DNA of 64,000 bases from NCBI RefSeq assembly GCF_029952445.1, contig NZ_JAQPPK010000006.1, forward strand, positions 62,001-126,000, read 5' to 3'. This stretch comes from Paenarthrobacter nitroguajacolicus (GTDB taxonomy: Bacteria; Actinomycetota; Actinomycetes; Actinomycetales; Micrococcaceae). Positions within the stretch are counted from its first letter, which is position 1. Each line of letters starts with the position of its first letter. Positions 45,539-54,762 of this stretch are shown piece after piece. Both the position numbers and the translations under genes were made by a program. A model generated the notes under the pieces. The model did not search any database and was not told where the DNA came from. It saw only the letters and a program-made list of their open reading frames with translations.

Positions 45539-46705
45539 TCAGCCTGCTTGTGGGGCGGCAAGGTTCCTGACACGCCCGACGGCGGTTTCCACGGCGACGG
45601 CGGCCGCGTCCAGGTCGGCGTCGGAGATTGTGGACGTGAAGCTGAACCGAACCGCGGTCTGCGCCGTTTCGGGGGCGATGCCCAAAGCCACCAATACCGG
45701 CGACGGTGCATCGGAACCGGCAGCACAAGCCGAACCGCTGGAGCACACCACTCCCAGGCGCTCCAGTTCGAGGAGCACGGATTCGCCGCTGGTCCCAGGG
45801 AAGCAGAAGGACGCTACCGATGGCAGGCGTTGACCCCTATGTCCTGTCAGCCGGGCGTCCGGCACGGTGTCGAGGATCCGCGCAATGAAGCGCTCCCGCA
45901 AGCGGGCAACGCGGGGCGCCTGTTCAGGCTGTTCGGCATGGGAGAGCGTCAAAGCCGTGGACAAAGCGACGGCTCCGGCCACATTCTCGGTTCCTGAACG
46001 CTTGCCCCGTTCCTGCCCACCGCCGTGCATGAGGGGCTCCAGCCGCAGCCGTCCTTTCGCGAACAGGGCACCGGAGCCTTTTGGCGCTCCCAGTTTGTGC
46101 GCTGAAATGCTCATGGCGTCAACACCGAGATCCTTGACGTCCAACGGACACCATCCGGCGGCCTGTACGGCGTCGGTATGGAAGGGAACTCCCGCAGCGT
46201 GTGCCGCGTCAGCGAGCGCCGCGATGGGTTGGACGGTCCCGATCTCGTTGTTCGCGTACATGATGCTCACGAGTGCTGTTTCCGGCCGAAGGAGGCTCCG
46301 CAGGGCGTCCACAGTGACCAGACCGTCCGTGTCCACCGGGACGACGTCCACCAAAAAATCGTGGATCCTTTCCAGGTAGCGCGCCGATTCCTCCACGGCG
46401 GGGTGCTCTACGGCGCTGATCACCACCCGGTTCAATGCCGGATCCGCGGCCCGGCGGGCCAGCGCGATGCCCTTGACGGCCAGATTGTCCGCCTCCGTGC
46501 CACCCGAGGTGAACGTGACCTCGCCGGGGCGGCAGTTGAATACCTTCGCGACGCCGGAACGCGCCTCCGCGAGCGCTGCCGCCGCCGCTTCGCCCAGGGT
46601 GTGATGGCTTGAGGGGTTGCCGAACTCGCCACTGAGGTAGGGCCACATGGCCTCGAGTACTTCGCGGCGGACCGGCGTGGTGGCAGCGGCGTCAAGGAAG
46701 ATCAT
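45539..46705 (-). CDS. Cysteine desulfurase (NifS type) of the NAD operon
   Basis: The 388-residue PLP enzyme has the Schiff-base lysine in SISAHKLGAPKGSGAL and the sulfur-carrying cysteine in GVVCSSGSACAAGS. It takes sulfur from cysteine. As the last gene of nadA-nadB-nadC it probably supplies sulfur for the iron-sulfur cluster of quinolinate synthase, a known arrangement for NifS homologues in other Gram-positives. It starts 16 nt after nadC. Confidence 0.94.
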   Translation of the reverse strand: MIFLDAAATTPVRREVLEAMWPYLSGEFGNPSSHHTLGEAAAAALAEARSGVAKVFNCRPGEVTFTSGGTEADNLAVKGIALARRAADPALNRVVISAVEHPAVEESARYLERIHDFLVDVVPVDTDGLVTVDALRSLLRPETALVSIMYANNEIGTVQPIAALADAAHAAGVPFHTDAVQAAGWCPLDVKDLGVDAMSISAHKLGAPKGSGALFAKGRLRLEPLMHGGGQERGKRSGTENVAGAVALSTALTLSHAEQPEQAPRVARLRERFIARILDTVPDARLTGHRGQRLPSVASFCFPGTSGESVLLELERLGVVCSSGSACAAGSDAPSPVLVALGIAPETAQTAVRFSFTSTISDADLDAAAVAVETAVGRVRNLAAPQAG

Positions 46706-46720
46706 GGAGGCAGGTGGCTT

Positions 46721-47617
46721 TCAGTTCCGGCCCTGGGTGAGTTCGATGTCGAGGCCCAGTTCGATGTCAAGGCCCAAGTCCAGGGCGTTCACACTGTGGG
46801 TCAGGCCGCCGATGGAGATGACATCCACCCCTGCCGCGGCAATGCCGGTGACGGTGTCGATCGTGACATTTCCGCTGGCTTCCACGATGGCCCGGCCGTC
46901 AACCTGCTTGACGCCGGCACGGAGTTCCTCAAGGGTGAAGTTGTCCAACATGATGGTGTCCACACCTGCGGCCAGCACCGGTTCGATCTGGTCCGCGCTG
47001 TCCACTTCGACTTCGAAGTGCGTGGTGTGGCCAAGCTGCGCTTTGGCGGCCATGAGCAGTTCAGTCAGTTTGGTGGAGTCGCCGCCTGTCATGACTGCCA
47101 GGTGGTTGTCCTTGGCCAGCACGGCGTCGGAGAGGCTGTACCTGTGGTTTGCTCCCCCTCCGCATCGGACGGCGTAGCGTTCCAGCACCCGCAGCCCGGG
47201 AGTCGTCTTACGCGTGTCGGTGATGCGGGCGCGGGTGCCTTCCACCAGCCGGACGAATTCGGCGGTCTTGGTGGCAATCGCGCTCATGCGCTGCACCAGG
47301 TTCAGGGCTACCCGTTCGGCCAGAAGGACCGAACGTGCACTGCCGCTGACGCGGGCGAGGTGCGTTCCGGCGTCGAAAGTCTCCCCGTCGGCGAGCAGCA
47401 ATTCCACCTCAGTGTCCGGGTCCACGGTCTTCATGGCGTCGCGGAACACGGTCCCGCCACTGAAGACACCCGGAACGCGCGCGTTCAGGACGGCAATAGC
47501 CTGTGCCTCCGCCGGGATGAGGAGCTGGGAAGTAATGTCCCCGCTGGGCGCGTCCTCGGCGAAGGCCCGTTCCAGGATCTCCCGCACAGGTGCTGCGGGG
47601 AGGGTCAGGTTAGTCAT
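46721..47617 (-). CDS. nadC: Nicotinate-nucleotide pyrophosphorylase
   Basis: NadC turns quinolinate and PRPP into nicotinate mononucleotide. The 298-residue protein has DTRKTTPGLRVLERYAVRCGG, the phosphate-loop region and the EVEVDSADQ and DNFTLEELR motifs. Its start overlaps the end of nadB by 8 nt, so they are translationally coupled. Confidence 0.95.
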   Translation of the reverse strand: MTNLTLPAAPVREILERAFAEDAPSGDITSQLLIPAEAQAIAVLNARVPGVFSGGTVFRDAMKTVDPDTEVELLLADGETFDAGTHLARVSGSARSVLLAERVALNLVQRMSAIATKTAEFVRLVEGTRARITDTRKTTPGLRVLERYAVRCGGGANHRYSLSDAVLAKDNHLAVMTGGDSTKLTELLMAAKAQLGHTTHFEVEVDSADQIEPVLAAGVDTIMLDNFTLEELRAGVKQVDGRAIVEASGNVTIDTVTGIAAAGVDVISIGGLTHSVNALDLGLDIELGLDIELTQGRN

Positions 47618-49367
47618 GGACGAGGCTCACTTTCCGGCTCAGGGTGTAACGCTTGTCAAAATCGTCGACGGCGGTGGGTTCGGTCACGCTGTCGCTGCGG
47701 TAATGCGCCCCCAAGGAGGCACGGCGCTCCCGCGCCGCACGCACAAGCAACTGCGCAGCCAACAACAGATTGGCATCCTCATGCACGCGCACCTCAAGGG
47801 AATCAGGAACATCCAAGGGCAGAACATCGCCCTCCCACTCGATAAGTTCCTCTGCGGCCTCAGCCAGCAACACCCCGCTGCGAAGCACCCCGGCCTTGGC
47901 GGTCATCAGCCGCTGCAATGCGGCCCTTGAGAACCCGCTGGGAGGTGCTGCCGAGAGTGCAGGACCTTCGCGCAGTTCCAGAGTCCCCGACAGCGCCGCG
48001 CTGGCGACGGGGACGCCCTGCCCGCCTGGCGGTGTCCCGGCAGCGTGCGTAAAAGCGAGGCCGCTCGCGGCCGAGTTAGCACGCAGAGGGAGGCCGCCTG
48101 GCGTACCCAGGAACGCCTCAACAGCCCGGCGCCCGAACACGAGCCCCTCAAGCAAAGAGTTACTGGCCAAGCGGTTGGCCCCCTGAACGCCCGTGCAGGC
48201 CACCTCGCCTGCGGCCAACAGTCCGGGCACAGACGTCCGGCCGAAGAGATCCGTCACCGCCCCACCCATCCAGTAGTGCGCGGCCGGAGCCACGGGGACC
48301 AGTTCCCTGGTCCAGTCGACGCCGGCCTGGCGGGTGAAGGCGCTGAGGGTCGGGAAGCGCTTCTGCAGGAAGCCCGCACCGCGCAGTTCCTCAATAATGG
48401 TGGCGTCAAGGAACACATGGCCGTTGGGATCGCCCAGCGCGGCCAGGTGGAGGGCGATGCTGCGGGAGACTACGTCCCGCGGTGCGAGTTCGGCGTCGGG
48501 GTGGTAGTGAGGCATGAAGCGATAACCGTTGGCGTCAACGAGAATTGCGCCTTCGCCACGGACGGCCTCGGAGATGAGCAGCGGGTGGGTATCGCCTTCT
48601 GCTTCGCGTGCGGCTCCGCCGGGAACCATGCACGTGGGGTGGAACTGGAAGAATTCGAGGTCTGCCACTGCAGCGCCGGCCCGCCACGCGAGGGCCAGCC
48701 CGTCAGCCGTAGCCACTGCGGGGTTGGTGGTTTGGGCGAACAGCTGCCCGGCCCCTCCGGTAGCAAGCAGGACGGCGTCGCCGTGGACACCCAGCGCACG
48801 TCCTTCGTGGAGGAAGCTGACCCCCACCACTTTGCCCGCGTCGTGGGCAAGCGCAGTGACCTGGGCATGCCCGATCACTTGGATCCTGCCCTGTGTTTGG
48901 AAGTCCAGCACGGACTTAATCAGGGCCGTTGCGACTCCTGCACCGGTAGCGTCCCCGCCCGCGTGCAGTATCCGGGGAGCCGAATGCGCGGCTTCGAGCC
49001 CAAGTGCCGGGTCGCCGTCGTCGTCAAGATCGAACCGCACACCGAACCGCACAAGACCGGCGATGTCCCGCCGCGCTTCGGTGCAAAGAACGCGCACCGC
49101 TTCTTCGTTGCAGTGCCCCGCCCCGGCCCGCAGGGTGTCGGCGATGTGGGCAGCCACGGTGTCACCGGGAGCAGGTTCGTCCAGCACAGCGGAGATGCCG
49201 CCCTGCGCGTAATAGGTGTTGCTGTCAGCGAGCGCACCCTTGGTCAGCAGCACCACCTCAGCACCGGCCTCCGCAGCCAAGAGGGCCGAGTACAACCCGG
49301 CGATGCCGCTTCCGACGACGATCAACCGCCCGCGTGCGGACCCTCCGGCCAGGCTCTCTGTAGTCAT
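47610..49367 (-). CDS. nadB: L-aspartate oxidase
   Basis: NadB oxidises aspartate to iminoaspartate, the first step of NAD synthesis. The 585-residue protein has the FAD motif RLIVVGSGIAGLYSALLAA and the succinate-dehydrogenase-like ATGGAGQLF, YAQGGISAV and HPT regions. The ATG at 49367 (MTTESLAGG) is chosen; the frame extends upstream only as an overlap with nadA. It lies between nadA and nadC and is coupled to nadC by overlap. Confidence 0.95.
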   Translation of the reverse strand: MTTESLAGGSARGRLIVVGSGIAGLYSALLAAEAGAEVVLLTKGALADSNTYYAQGGISAVLDEPAPGDTVAAHIADTLRAGAGHCNEEAVRVLCTEARRDIAGLVRFGVRFDLDDDGDPALGLEAAHSAPRILHAGGDATGAGVATALIKSVLDFQTQGRIQVIGHAQVTALAHDAGKVVGVSFLHEGRALGVHGDAVLLATGGAGQLFAQTTNPAVATADGLALAWRAGAAVADLEFFQFHPTCMVPGGAAREAEGDTHPLLISEAVRGEGAILVDANGYRFMPHYHPDAELAPRDVVSRSIALHLAALGDPNGHVFLDATIIEELRGAGFLQKRFPTLSAFTRQAGVDWTRELVPVAPAAHYWMGGAVTDLFGRTSVPGLLAAGEVACTGVQGANRLASNSLLEGLVFGRRAVEAFLGTPGGLPLRANSAASGLAFTHAAGTPPGGQGVPVASAALSGTLELREGPALSAAPPSGFSRAALQRLMTAKAGVLRSGVLLAEAAEELIEWEGDVLPLDVPDSLEVRVHEDANLLLAAQLLVRAARERRASLGAHYRSDSVTEPTAVDDFDKRYTLSRKVSLVHD

Positions 49368-49404
49368 GTGGGACTCGATTCGGCTAGGTGTGGTGCCTGA
49401 TGGG

Positions 49405-50712
49405 CTAGGCCGGCTTGGCGGCCAGCATGCGTTCCAGGGCAATCTTGGCGTTGTCCTGTACGGCGTCGTCCACAGTGATGCGGTTGACGATGCGGCCCTG
49501 GACCAGTTCCTCAAGCACCCAGGCCAGGTAGCCGGGGTGGATGCGGTACATGGTGGAGCACGGGCAGATGACGGGGTCCAGGCAGAAAATGGTGTGCTGC
49601 GGGTTTTCGGCTGCGAGGCGGTTCACCATGTTGATTTCGGTGCCGATGGCGAAGGTGGTGGGCTCGGTGGCCGCCGCAATCGCCTTCTTGATGAAATCGG
49701 TGGAACCTGCCGAGTCGGCTGCGTCCACAACCTCCATGGGGCACTCTGGGTGCACGATGACTTTGACGCCGGGGAAGTCCTGGCGGGCTTTCTCGATCTG
49801 GCCTACGTTGAAGCGCTTGTGGACAGAGCAGAAGCCGTGCCAAAGGATGACGCGGGAGTCCATCAGCGTCTGTTCGTCATTGCCGCCGAATTCCTTGCGC
49901 GGGTTCCACATCGGCATCTGTTCCAGCGGAACCCCCAGTGCCTTGGCGGTATTGCGGCCCAGGTGCTGGTCGGGGAAGAACAGGACGCGCTGGCCACGTT
50001 CGAAGGCCCATTCCAGGACGACTTTGGCGTTCGATGACGTGCAGACAATCCCGCCGTTGCGCCCGCAGAAGGCCTTGAGCGCTGCAGAAGAGTTCATGTA
50101 GGTCACGGGGATAACCGGAACGCGGCCCGATTCATCAGGTTCGGTGCCGAAGATCTCCTCAAGCTGCTCCCAGCACTCTTCCACGGAGTCTTCGTCCGCC
50201 ATGTCCGCCATCGAACAGCCCGCCGCGAGGTTCGGCAGGATCACCGCTTGCTCCGGGGTTGAGAGGATGTCGGCAGTTTCGGCCATGAAGTGCACGCCGC
50301 AGAAGATGATCGCTTCAGCGTCCGGCTTGGTGAGGGCTGCATTGGCCAACTGGAAAGAGTCGCCCACGAAATCCGCGTACTGGATGACCTCGTCGCGCTG
50401 GTAGAAGTGGCCCAAAATGACGGCCCTGTCCCCGAGTGTTGCTTTGGCGGCGCGGATGCGGGCGTCGAGTTCGGCGTCGCTGGCTTTTTTGTACTCCTCC
50501 GGCAGTTGGCCCTGGCGCGGCGTCGCCTTGGGCGCGACGTCGCTGCTGGAGGCGCCCGGGCCGTAGGCGGGTGCACCGGAGAGGGCTTCGGCGAGGTCGT
50601 ACTCCCAGGGGCCCTTGGCCAAAGCCGGGCTGCAGGTTGATCCCGCGCCGGAGAGGCCCTTCTCGGCTTCCTCACGAGTGATCAGCTGGACGGCTGTGTT
50701 GACGCTGCTCAT
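49405..50712 (-). CDS. nadA: Quinolinate synthase
   Basis: NadA condenses iminoaspartate with dihydroxyacetone phosphate, using a [4Fe-4S] cluster. The 435-residue protein is the long form; cluster cysteines are likely in IIFCGVHFMAETADIL, GIVCTSSNAKVVLEW and the final CPCSTMYRIHPGYLAW region. The ATG at 50712 overlaps the nrtR stop by 4 nt. It is the first enzyme gene of the operon. Confidence 0.95.
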   Translation of the reverse strand: MSSVNTAVQLITREEAEKGLSGAGSTCSPALAKGPWEYDLAEALSGAPAYGPGASSSDVAPKATPRQGQLPEEYKKASDAELDARIRAAKATLGDRAVILGHFYQRDEVIQYADFVGDSFQLANAALTKPDAEAIIFCGVHFMAETADILSTPEQAVILPNLAAGCSMADMADEDSVEECWEQLEEIFGTEPDESGRVPVIPVTYMNSSAALKAFCGRNGGIVCTSSNAKVVLEWAFERGQRVLFFPDQHLGRNTAKALGVPLEQMPMWNPRKEFGGNDEQTLMDSRVILWHGFCSVHKRFNVGQIEKARQDFPGVKVIVHPECPMEVVDAADSAGSTDFIKKAIAAATEPTTFAIGTEINMVNRLAAENPQHTIFCLDPVICPCSTMYRIHPGYLAWVLEELVQGRIVNRITVDDAVQDNAKIALERMLAAKPA

Positions 50713-51419
50713 GGTGTACTCCTGTTATCTGGCCCGAGGCCGGGTGTGCCGGTAAAGCGGTAGAGGCGTGGGGGACGGTGTTTGCCGCCCTGGAGATATT
50801 CACCGGTTTCTTCGATTTCCGGTGTGGCTTTGATGTGTCTGCGGAAGTTCGCGGGATCGAGCTGGCGATCCAGGACGGCTTCGTAGACTTCCCGGACCTG
50901 GGCGAGGGTGAAGTACTCCCCCAGCAGGTGGTAGGCGATGGATCCGTAGGCCATCTTGTTGCGCAACCGCCACAGGGCGTACTCCACAATCGCCTTGTGG
51001 TCGAAAGCGAGCTCGTCCACCCGGTCGGCGCGGAACCACCGCACGTTCTCGGATTCATCGGCGAGCGCGGCCTCGGTGGGTTGGACCAAAGCCCAGTACA
51101 CGATGGAAACCACGCGCTGCGTAGGTGAGCGGTGGAGGCCACCAAAGGCGTAGAGCTGCTCCAGGTAGTGCGGCGTGAGGCCAGTGGTCTCACGGAGGTT
51201 GCGTGATGCGGCATCCTGCAGCGACTCGTCATGGGCCAAAGGGCCACCCGGGAGCGCCCACATGTCCTTGTACGGTTCGCGGATCCTCCGGACCAAGGGC
51301 AGCCAGAGGGTGGGGCGCCCGGATTTCTCGCTGGGACGCAGTGCGAAGATCACCGTGGAAATAGCCAACGACGGCGGTGCGAGCCGCCTTTCGGCAACGT
51401 TGGCGGAGCTTGGATTCAC
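50709..51419 (-). CDS. nrtR: NrtR-type NAD operon regulator (Nudix + winged helix)
   Basis: The 236-residue protein combines an N-terminal Nudix domain with a C-terminal winged-helix domain (AFDHKAIVEYALWRLRNKM..., then the YFTLAQVREVYEAVLDRQ helix), the layout of NrtR repressors of NAD genes. The Nudix box reads GGPLAHDESLQDAASRNLRETTGL in pieces, with N instead of E at the first position of REUxEE, so catalysis is probably weak. NrtR proteins usually bind operators and release them with ADP-ribose or NAD. The start is uncertain: GTG at 51419 has GAGG upstream, GTG at 51428 has none. A composite palindrome upstream is its probable own operator. Confidence 0.9.
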   Translation of the reverse strand: MNPSSANVAERRLAPPSLAISTVIFALRPSEKSGRPTLWLPLVRRIREPYKDMWALPGGPLAHDESLQDAASRNLRETTGLTPHYLEQLYAFGGLHRSPTQRVVSIVYWALVQPTEAALADESENVRWFRADRVDELAFDHKAIVEYALWRLRNKMAYGSIAYHLLGEYFTLAQVREVYEAVLDRQLDPANFRRHIKATPEIEETGEYLQGGKHRPPRLYRFTGTPGLGPDNRSTP

Positions 51420-51473
51420 GGCGTTCACCTCGCTTCATCGCCGCTTTGAGCAGTTCTTGCCATAAGGACTGCG

Positions 51474-51502
51474 TTAGTTAAAGTCATGTTGACTAGAACT
51501 AA
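51474..51502 (-). promoter_or_regulatory. NrtR operator of the nad operon
   Basis: A 29-bp composite palindrome has outer arms TTAGTT/AACTAA and inner arms AGTCA/TGACT with a 3-nt centre. It begins 46-55 nt before the nrtR start, where it can block transcription of the whole nrtR-nadABC-nifS unit. Confidence 0.8.
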
Positions 51503-51540
51503 TGGTACGACTCTGTGGCCGCTTGGCAAAATGCCTTGCG

Positions 51541-52014
51541 TCACACTTGCTTGGCGGCAGCCTCCATCAGGGGCAGGGTCCGGCCCTGGATATGGCTGTT
51601 GAGCACTATCACGGAGGAACAGCGGACTACGGATTTGGTGGCGATCATGGCATCCAGGACCCGCTGCATGTCCGGATTGGACCGAGCGGCAATCCGGACC
51701 ATCAGATCAGAATTTCCTGTCACCGTGTGGACTTCGATGATCTCCGGGATGGCGCTCAGGCTCTCGATGATGGCGTCATGGCCAATCTCCTGGGTGATGG
51801 TGACGGAGCAGAACGCCACCACGGGGAACCCGAAATTCGCCGGATCCGGCTGCGGAACCCAGGAACCGATCACCCCGTTCTCGATCATCCGGTCGATCCG
51901 GGACTGGACGGTCGCCCGCGCAACCCTGAGTACACGGGACGCCTCCAGCACGGAAGATCGCGGAGAATCCGTGAAGAAACGTACAATTTTTGCATCAAGC
52001 GCATCGACCAGCAT
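51541..52014 (-). CDS. Lrp/AsnC-family regulator
   Basis: The 157-residue protein has an N-terminal helix-turn-helix (LEASRVLRVARATVQSRIDRMIENGVI) and a C-terminal Lrp ligand-binding domain (VAFCSVTITQEIGHD, VTGNSDLMVRIAA). The first helix is unusual in reading FFTDSPRSS. The ATG at 52014 follows AGGAA; a TTG one codon earlier is possible. It is divergent from an amino acid permease and could control it and the 2-oxoacid dehydrogenase operon, by analogy with BkdR-type Lrp regulators. Confidence 0.9.
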   Translation of the reverse strand: MLVDALDAKIVRFFTDSPRSSVLEASRVLRVARATVQSRIDRMIENGVIGSWVPQPDPANFGFPVVAFCSVTITQEIGHDAIIESLSAIPEIIEVHTVTGNSDLMVRIAARSNPDMQRVLDAMIATKSVVRCSSVIVLNSHIQGRTLPLMEAAAKQV

Positions 52015-52188
52015 CAAAGTTCCTGTCCCCGGGGATCCCTACCCATCACATCGCCTAAGCAAAAAGTGATGTATCTTACAAACTGCGAGAATTATTCCAC
52101 GGCTCTTGCTGCGTCGTCGACGCCCGCTTGCCCAGCCCATGAGGCCGGCACGCCAAACCAGCATGCAATCCATAGAAGGTAGACACGT

Positions 52189-53574
52189 ATGACAACGAAG
52201 TCCATCGCGGCTCCTGCGCCCACCTCCGGCCTCGGCCATTCGCTCAAACCGCGGCAATTGACCATGATGGGGCTCGGCAGCGCAATCGGCGCCGGCCTCT
52301 TCCTGGGCTCCGGCGCCGGCGTCCAGGCCGCAGGGCCGGCAGTGCTCATTTCCTACCTCATTGCCGGGACGCTGATCATCCTGGTGATGTGGGCCCTGGG
52401 TGAGATGGCCGCAGCCAACCCCAACAGCGGCGCCTTTTCCGTCTACGCGGAGAAAGCCGTGGGCAAGACCGCCGGAGGCACCATCGGCTGGCTCTGGTGG
52501 CTCCAACTGGTGGTAGTCATTGCCGCCGAAGCATTGGGCGCCGCCGGCCTGCTCTTCTCGGTCTGGCCTGTCATCCCGGTATGGGTACTGGCACTGGTCT
52601 TCATGGTTGTTTTCACCGGCATCAACCTGGTGGGCGTGCGCAACTTCGGCGAATTCGAGTTCTGGTTCGCCATTCTCAAGGTCGCCGCGATCGTCATCTT
52701 CCTGCTCATTGGCGCCGCCCTTCTCTTCGGCTGGCTTCCAAACGTTCCCTCCCCCGGGTTCTCCGCCTTTGGCGACTTCGCACCCAACGGCATCGGCGGA
52801 ATGGCCGCGGCCCTGTTCGTCGTGATCTTCGCCTTCGGCGGAACGGAGATCGTCAGCGTGGCGGCGGCCGAAACCGAGAACCCGGCGCACAGCGTGGGCA
52901 AGGCCATACGCACCGTGGTCTGGCGCATCCTGGTCTTCTACATCGGTTCTGTCTTTGTTATCGCCGCCATCCTTCCGGTGGGCTCGGACGGCTTGAAGTC
53001 CCCCTTCGCCGGAGTACTGGACCTCGCGGGTATTCCCGGCGCCGGAACAGCCATCACCCTGGTGGCCGTGGTGGCACTGCTCTCCGCCCTGAACGCCAAC
53101 CTGTACGGCGCATCGCGCATGATCTTCTCCCTCTCCGAGCGGGGTGAGGCACCCCGCCTGCTCTCGAAGCTGAGCGGCGCCAAGGTGCCCGTAGCCGCCG
53201 TCGGAATCTCTGTAGCGTTCGGCTTCATCGCCACCATCCTGGAGCTGCTCTTCCCGGAGAAGATCCTGCCCGCGCTCCTGAACCTGGTGGGCTCAACCTG
53301 CCTGGTGGTCTGGGGCACCGCCCTGGTTTCACAGTTCATCCTGCGCCGCCGGGCAGACCGCGAAGGCGTCGAACTCCCTTTGCGCATGAAGGGCTTCCCC
53401 TACCTCACCATCGTGGGTTTGGTCCTGCTGGGCATCATCTTCGTGGTGGGCTTCGCCAACCCGGAGAGCGCGGGACAACTGATCGGGACCTTCATCCTTA
53501 TCCTCGTGATTGCCGCCGGCTGCTTCCTCAACGCCAAGGCAAAAGCAGGCAAGGAATCGCACCGCGCGAGCTAA
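52189..53574 (+). CDS. APC-family amino acid permease
   Basis: The 461-residue protein has about twelve membrane helices. The family segments MMGLGSAIGAGLFLGSGAGVQAAGPAVLISYL, NPNSGAFSVYAEKAVG, FAFGGTEIVSVAAAETENP and LSERGEAPRLLSKLS place it near the GABA/proline/histidine permease group of the AAT subfamily. It imports an amino acid with protons. GAAGG stands before the ATG. It is divergent from an Lrp regulator and ends at a strong terminator. Confidence 0.92.
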   Translation: MTTKSIAAPAPTSGLGHSLKPRQLTMMGLGSAIGAGLFLGSGAGVQAAGPAVLISYLIAGTLIILVMWALGEMAAANPNSGAFSVYAEKAVGKTAGGTIGWLWWLQLVVVIAAEALGAAGLLFSVWPVIPVWVLALVFMVVFTGINLVGVRNFGEFEFWFAILKVAAIVIFLLIGAALLFGWLPNVPSPGFSAFGDFAPNGIGGMAAALFVVIFAFGGTEIVSVAAAETENPAHSVGKAIRTVVWRILVFYIGSVFVIAAILPVGSDGLKSPFAGVLDLAGIPGAGTAITLVAVVALLSALNANLYGASRMIFSLSERGEAPRLLSKLSGAKVPVAAVGISVAFGFIATILELLFPEKILPALLNLVGSTCLVVWGTALVSQFILRRRADREGVELPLRMKGFPYLTIVGLVLLGIIFVVGFANPESAGQLIGTFILILVIAAGCFLNAKAKAGKESHRAS

Positions 53575-53594
53575 CGGCCTGTCAATGACATTTG

Positions 53595-53636
53595 AGAAGC
53601 CCTGCACAGTTTGTACTGTGCAGGGCTTCTTTGTTT
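53595..53636 (+). terminator. Terminator of the amino acid permease gene
   Basis: AGAAGCCCTGCACAGT pairs perfectly with ACTGTGCAGGGCTTCT around a 4-nt loop, followed by TTGTTT. Confidence 0.92.
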
Positions 53637-53699
53637 ATCCAACTTGTACAAAGTGTTCCGTTGTCACTGTGCTTATTGCGAAGACACTTCTTCGGTGAC

Positions 53700-53705
53700 T
53701 AGGGT
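53700..53705 (+). promoter_or_regulatory. -10 element, leaderless promoter of dehydrogenase operon
   Basis: TAGGGT, 7 nt before the ATG at 53713. Confidence 0.55.
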
Positions 53706-53712
53706 CACAACC

Positions 53713-54762
53713 ATGACGACCAAACCAGCGCTGGCCGCCGTCGATGACGACGCCGCCCCGCTCACCGATCATCAACTACGCGAGCTGTACACGCTGATGG
53801 CAGCGGTCCGGCATCTGGACACCTCAGCGGTGGCGTGGCAACGCCAGGGCATCATTCCAGGCTACGCACCGGAGCTCGGGCAGGAAGCAGCCCAGGTGGG
53901 CAGCGGCTATGCCGTGGACCGCTCCCGGGACTTCGTGTTCCCCACCTACCGGGAAATGGGTGTCGCCCGGGCCATGGGCTTGGACATGGTGGGTTACATG
54001 TCCACGCACAAGGCCACCTGGCATGGCGGAATGTACAACCCCCTGGAATCCAGGTTCGCGCCCATCCAGGCAGTGGTGGCCGGCTCAGTCCTGCACGCTG
54101 TCGGCTGGGCCCATGGCCAAAAACTTGCCAATCCCGACGGGGAGACAGGCGTAGCCATGACCTACTTTGGCGATGGCGCTTCCTCGCAGGGAGACGTGCA
54201 CGAGGCCATGAACTTCGCCGCAGTCATGAAAGCACCCGTGGTGTTCTTCATCCAGAACAATGGCTGGGCCATTTCCGTCCCCACAGAACGCCAGGTGGCG
54301 GGAGGATCCGTTGCCGCGAGGGCGGCCGGCTACGGCATCCCGGCCCTGCAGGTGGACGGCAACGATGTAGTGGCCGTTTACGAAGCCACCCGCTCCGCGT
54401 TCGCCCACTGCCGCAATGGCAACGGGCCCGTGGTGATCGAAGCCATGACGTATCGTCGCGGACCACACTCCACCGCCGATGACCCCGGCCGTTACCGGAC
54501 CCTCGAGGAGGAGCGCCTGGACGCCGGTGAGGATCCGCTGGAGCGGTTCAAGCAGCAGCTGCTGGCCGACGGCGTAGCTGACAATGACTTCTTTGCCGAA
54601 GCCCAGCGCAAGGCAGCCGAAGAAGTCGAAACCATCCGGACCGGCATCCAGGACCTCGGACCCCGCCCCGGCGCCGAAATGTTCAGCCTGGTCTTCCAGG
54701 AGCCAACTCCTTCCCTTCAATCCCAGGCCACAGCGTGGCGCGAGGAGTCCGAACATGTCTGA
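53713..54762 (+). CDS. 2-oxoacid/acetoin dehydrogenase E1 alpha subunit
   Basis: The 349-residue protein has the TPP-binding motif FGDGASSQGDVHEAMNFAAV (GDG at 153) ending in FIQNNGWAI, HKATWHGGMYNP, and the end GPVVIEAMTYRRGPHSTADDP. It is the alpha half of an alpha2-beta2 E1 that decarboxylates a 2-oxoacid or cleaves acetoin. It is the first of four tightly coupled genes. The start at 53713 lies 7 nt after TAGGGT. Branched-chain, pyruvate and acetoin types cannot be told apart by eye. Confidence 0.93.
   Translation: MTTKPALAAVDDDAAPLTDHQLRELYTLMAAVRHLDTSAVAWQRQGIIPGYAPELGQEAAQVGSGYAVDRSRDFVFPTYREMGVARAMGLDMVGYMSTHKATWHGGMYNPLESRFAPIQAVVAGSVLHAVGWAHGQKLANPDGETGVAMTYFGDGASSQGDVHEAMNFAAVMKAPVVFFIQNNGWAISVPTERQVAGGSVAARAAGYGIPALQVDGNDVVAVYEATRSAFAHCRNGNGPVVIEAMTYRRGPHSTADDPGRYRTLEEERLDAGEDPLERFKQQLLADGVADNDFFAEAQRKAAEEVETIRTGIQDLGPRPGAEMFSLVFQEPTPSLQSQATAWREESEHV

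Noticed and set aside
48045..49400. Plus-strand frame of 451 codons
   Set aside because: It is antisense to nadB and lacks any family motif.
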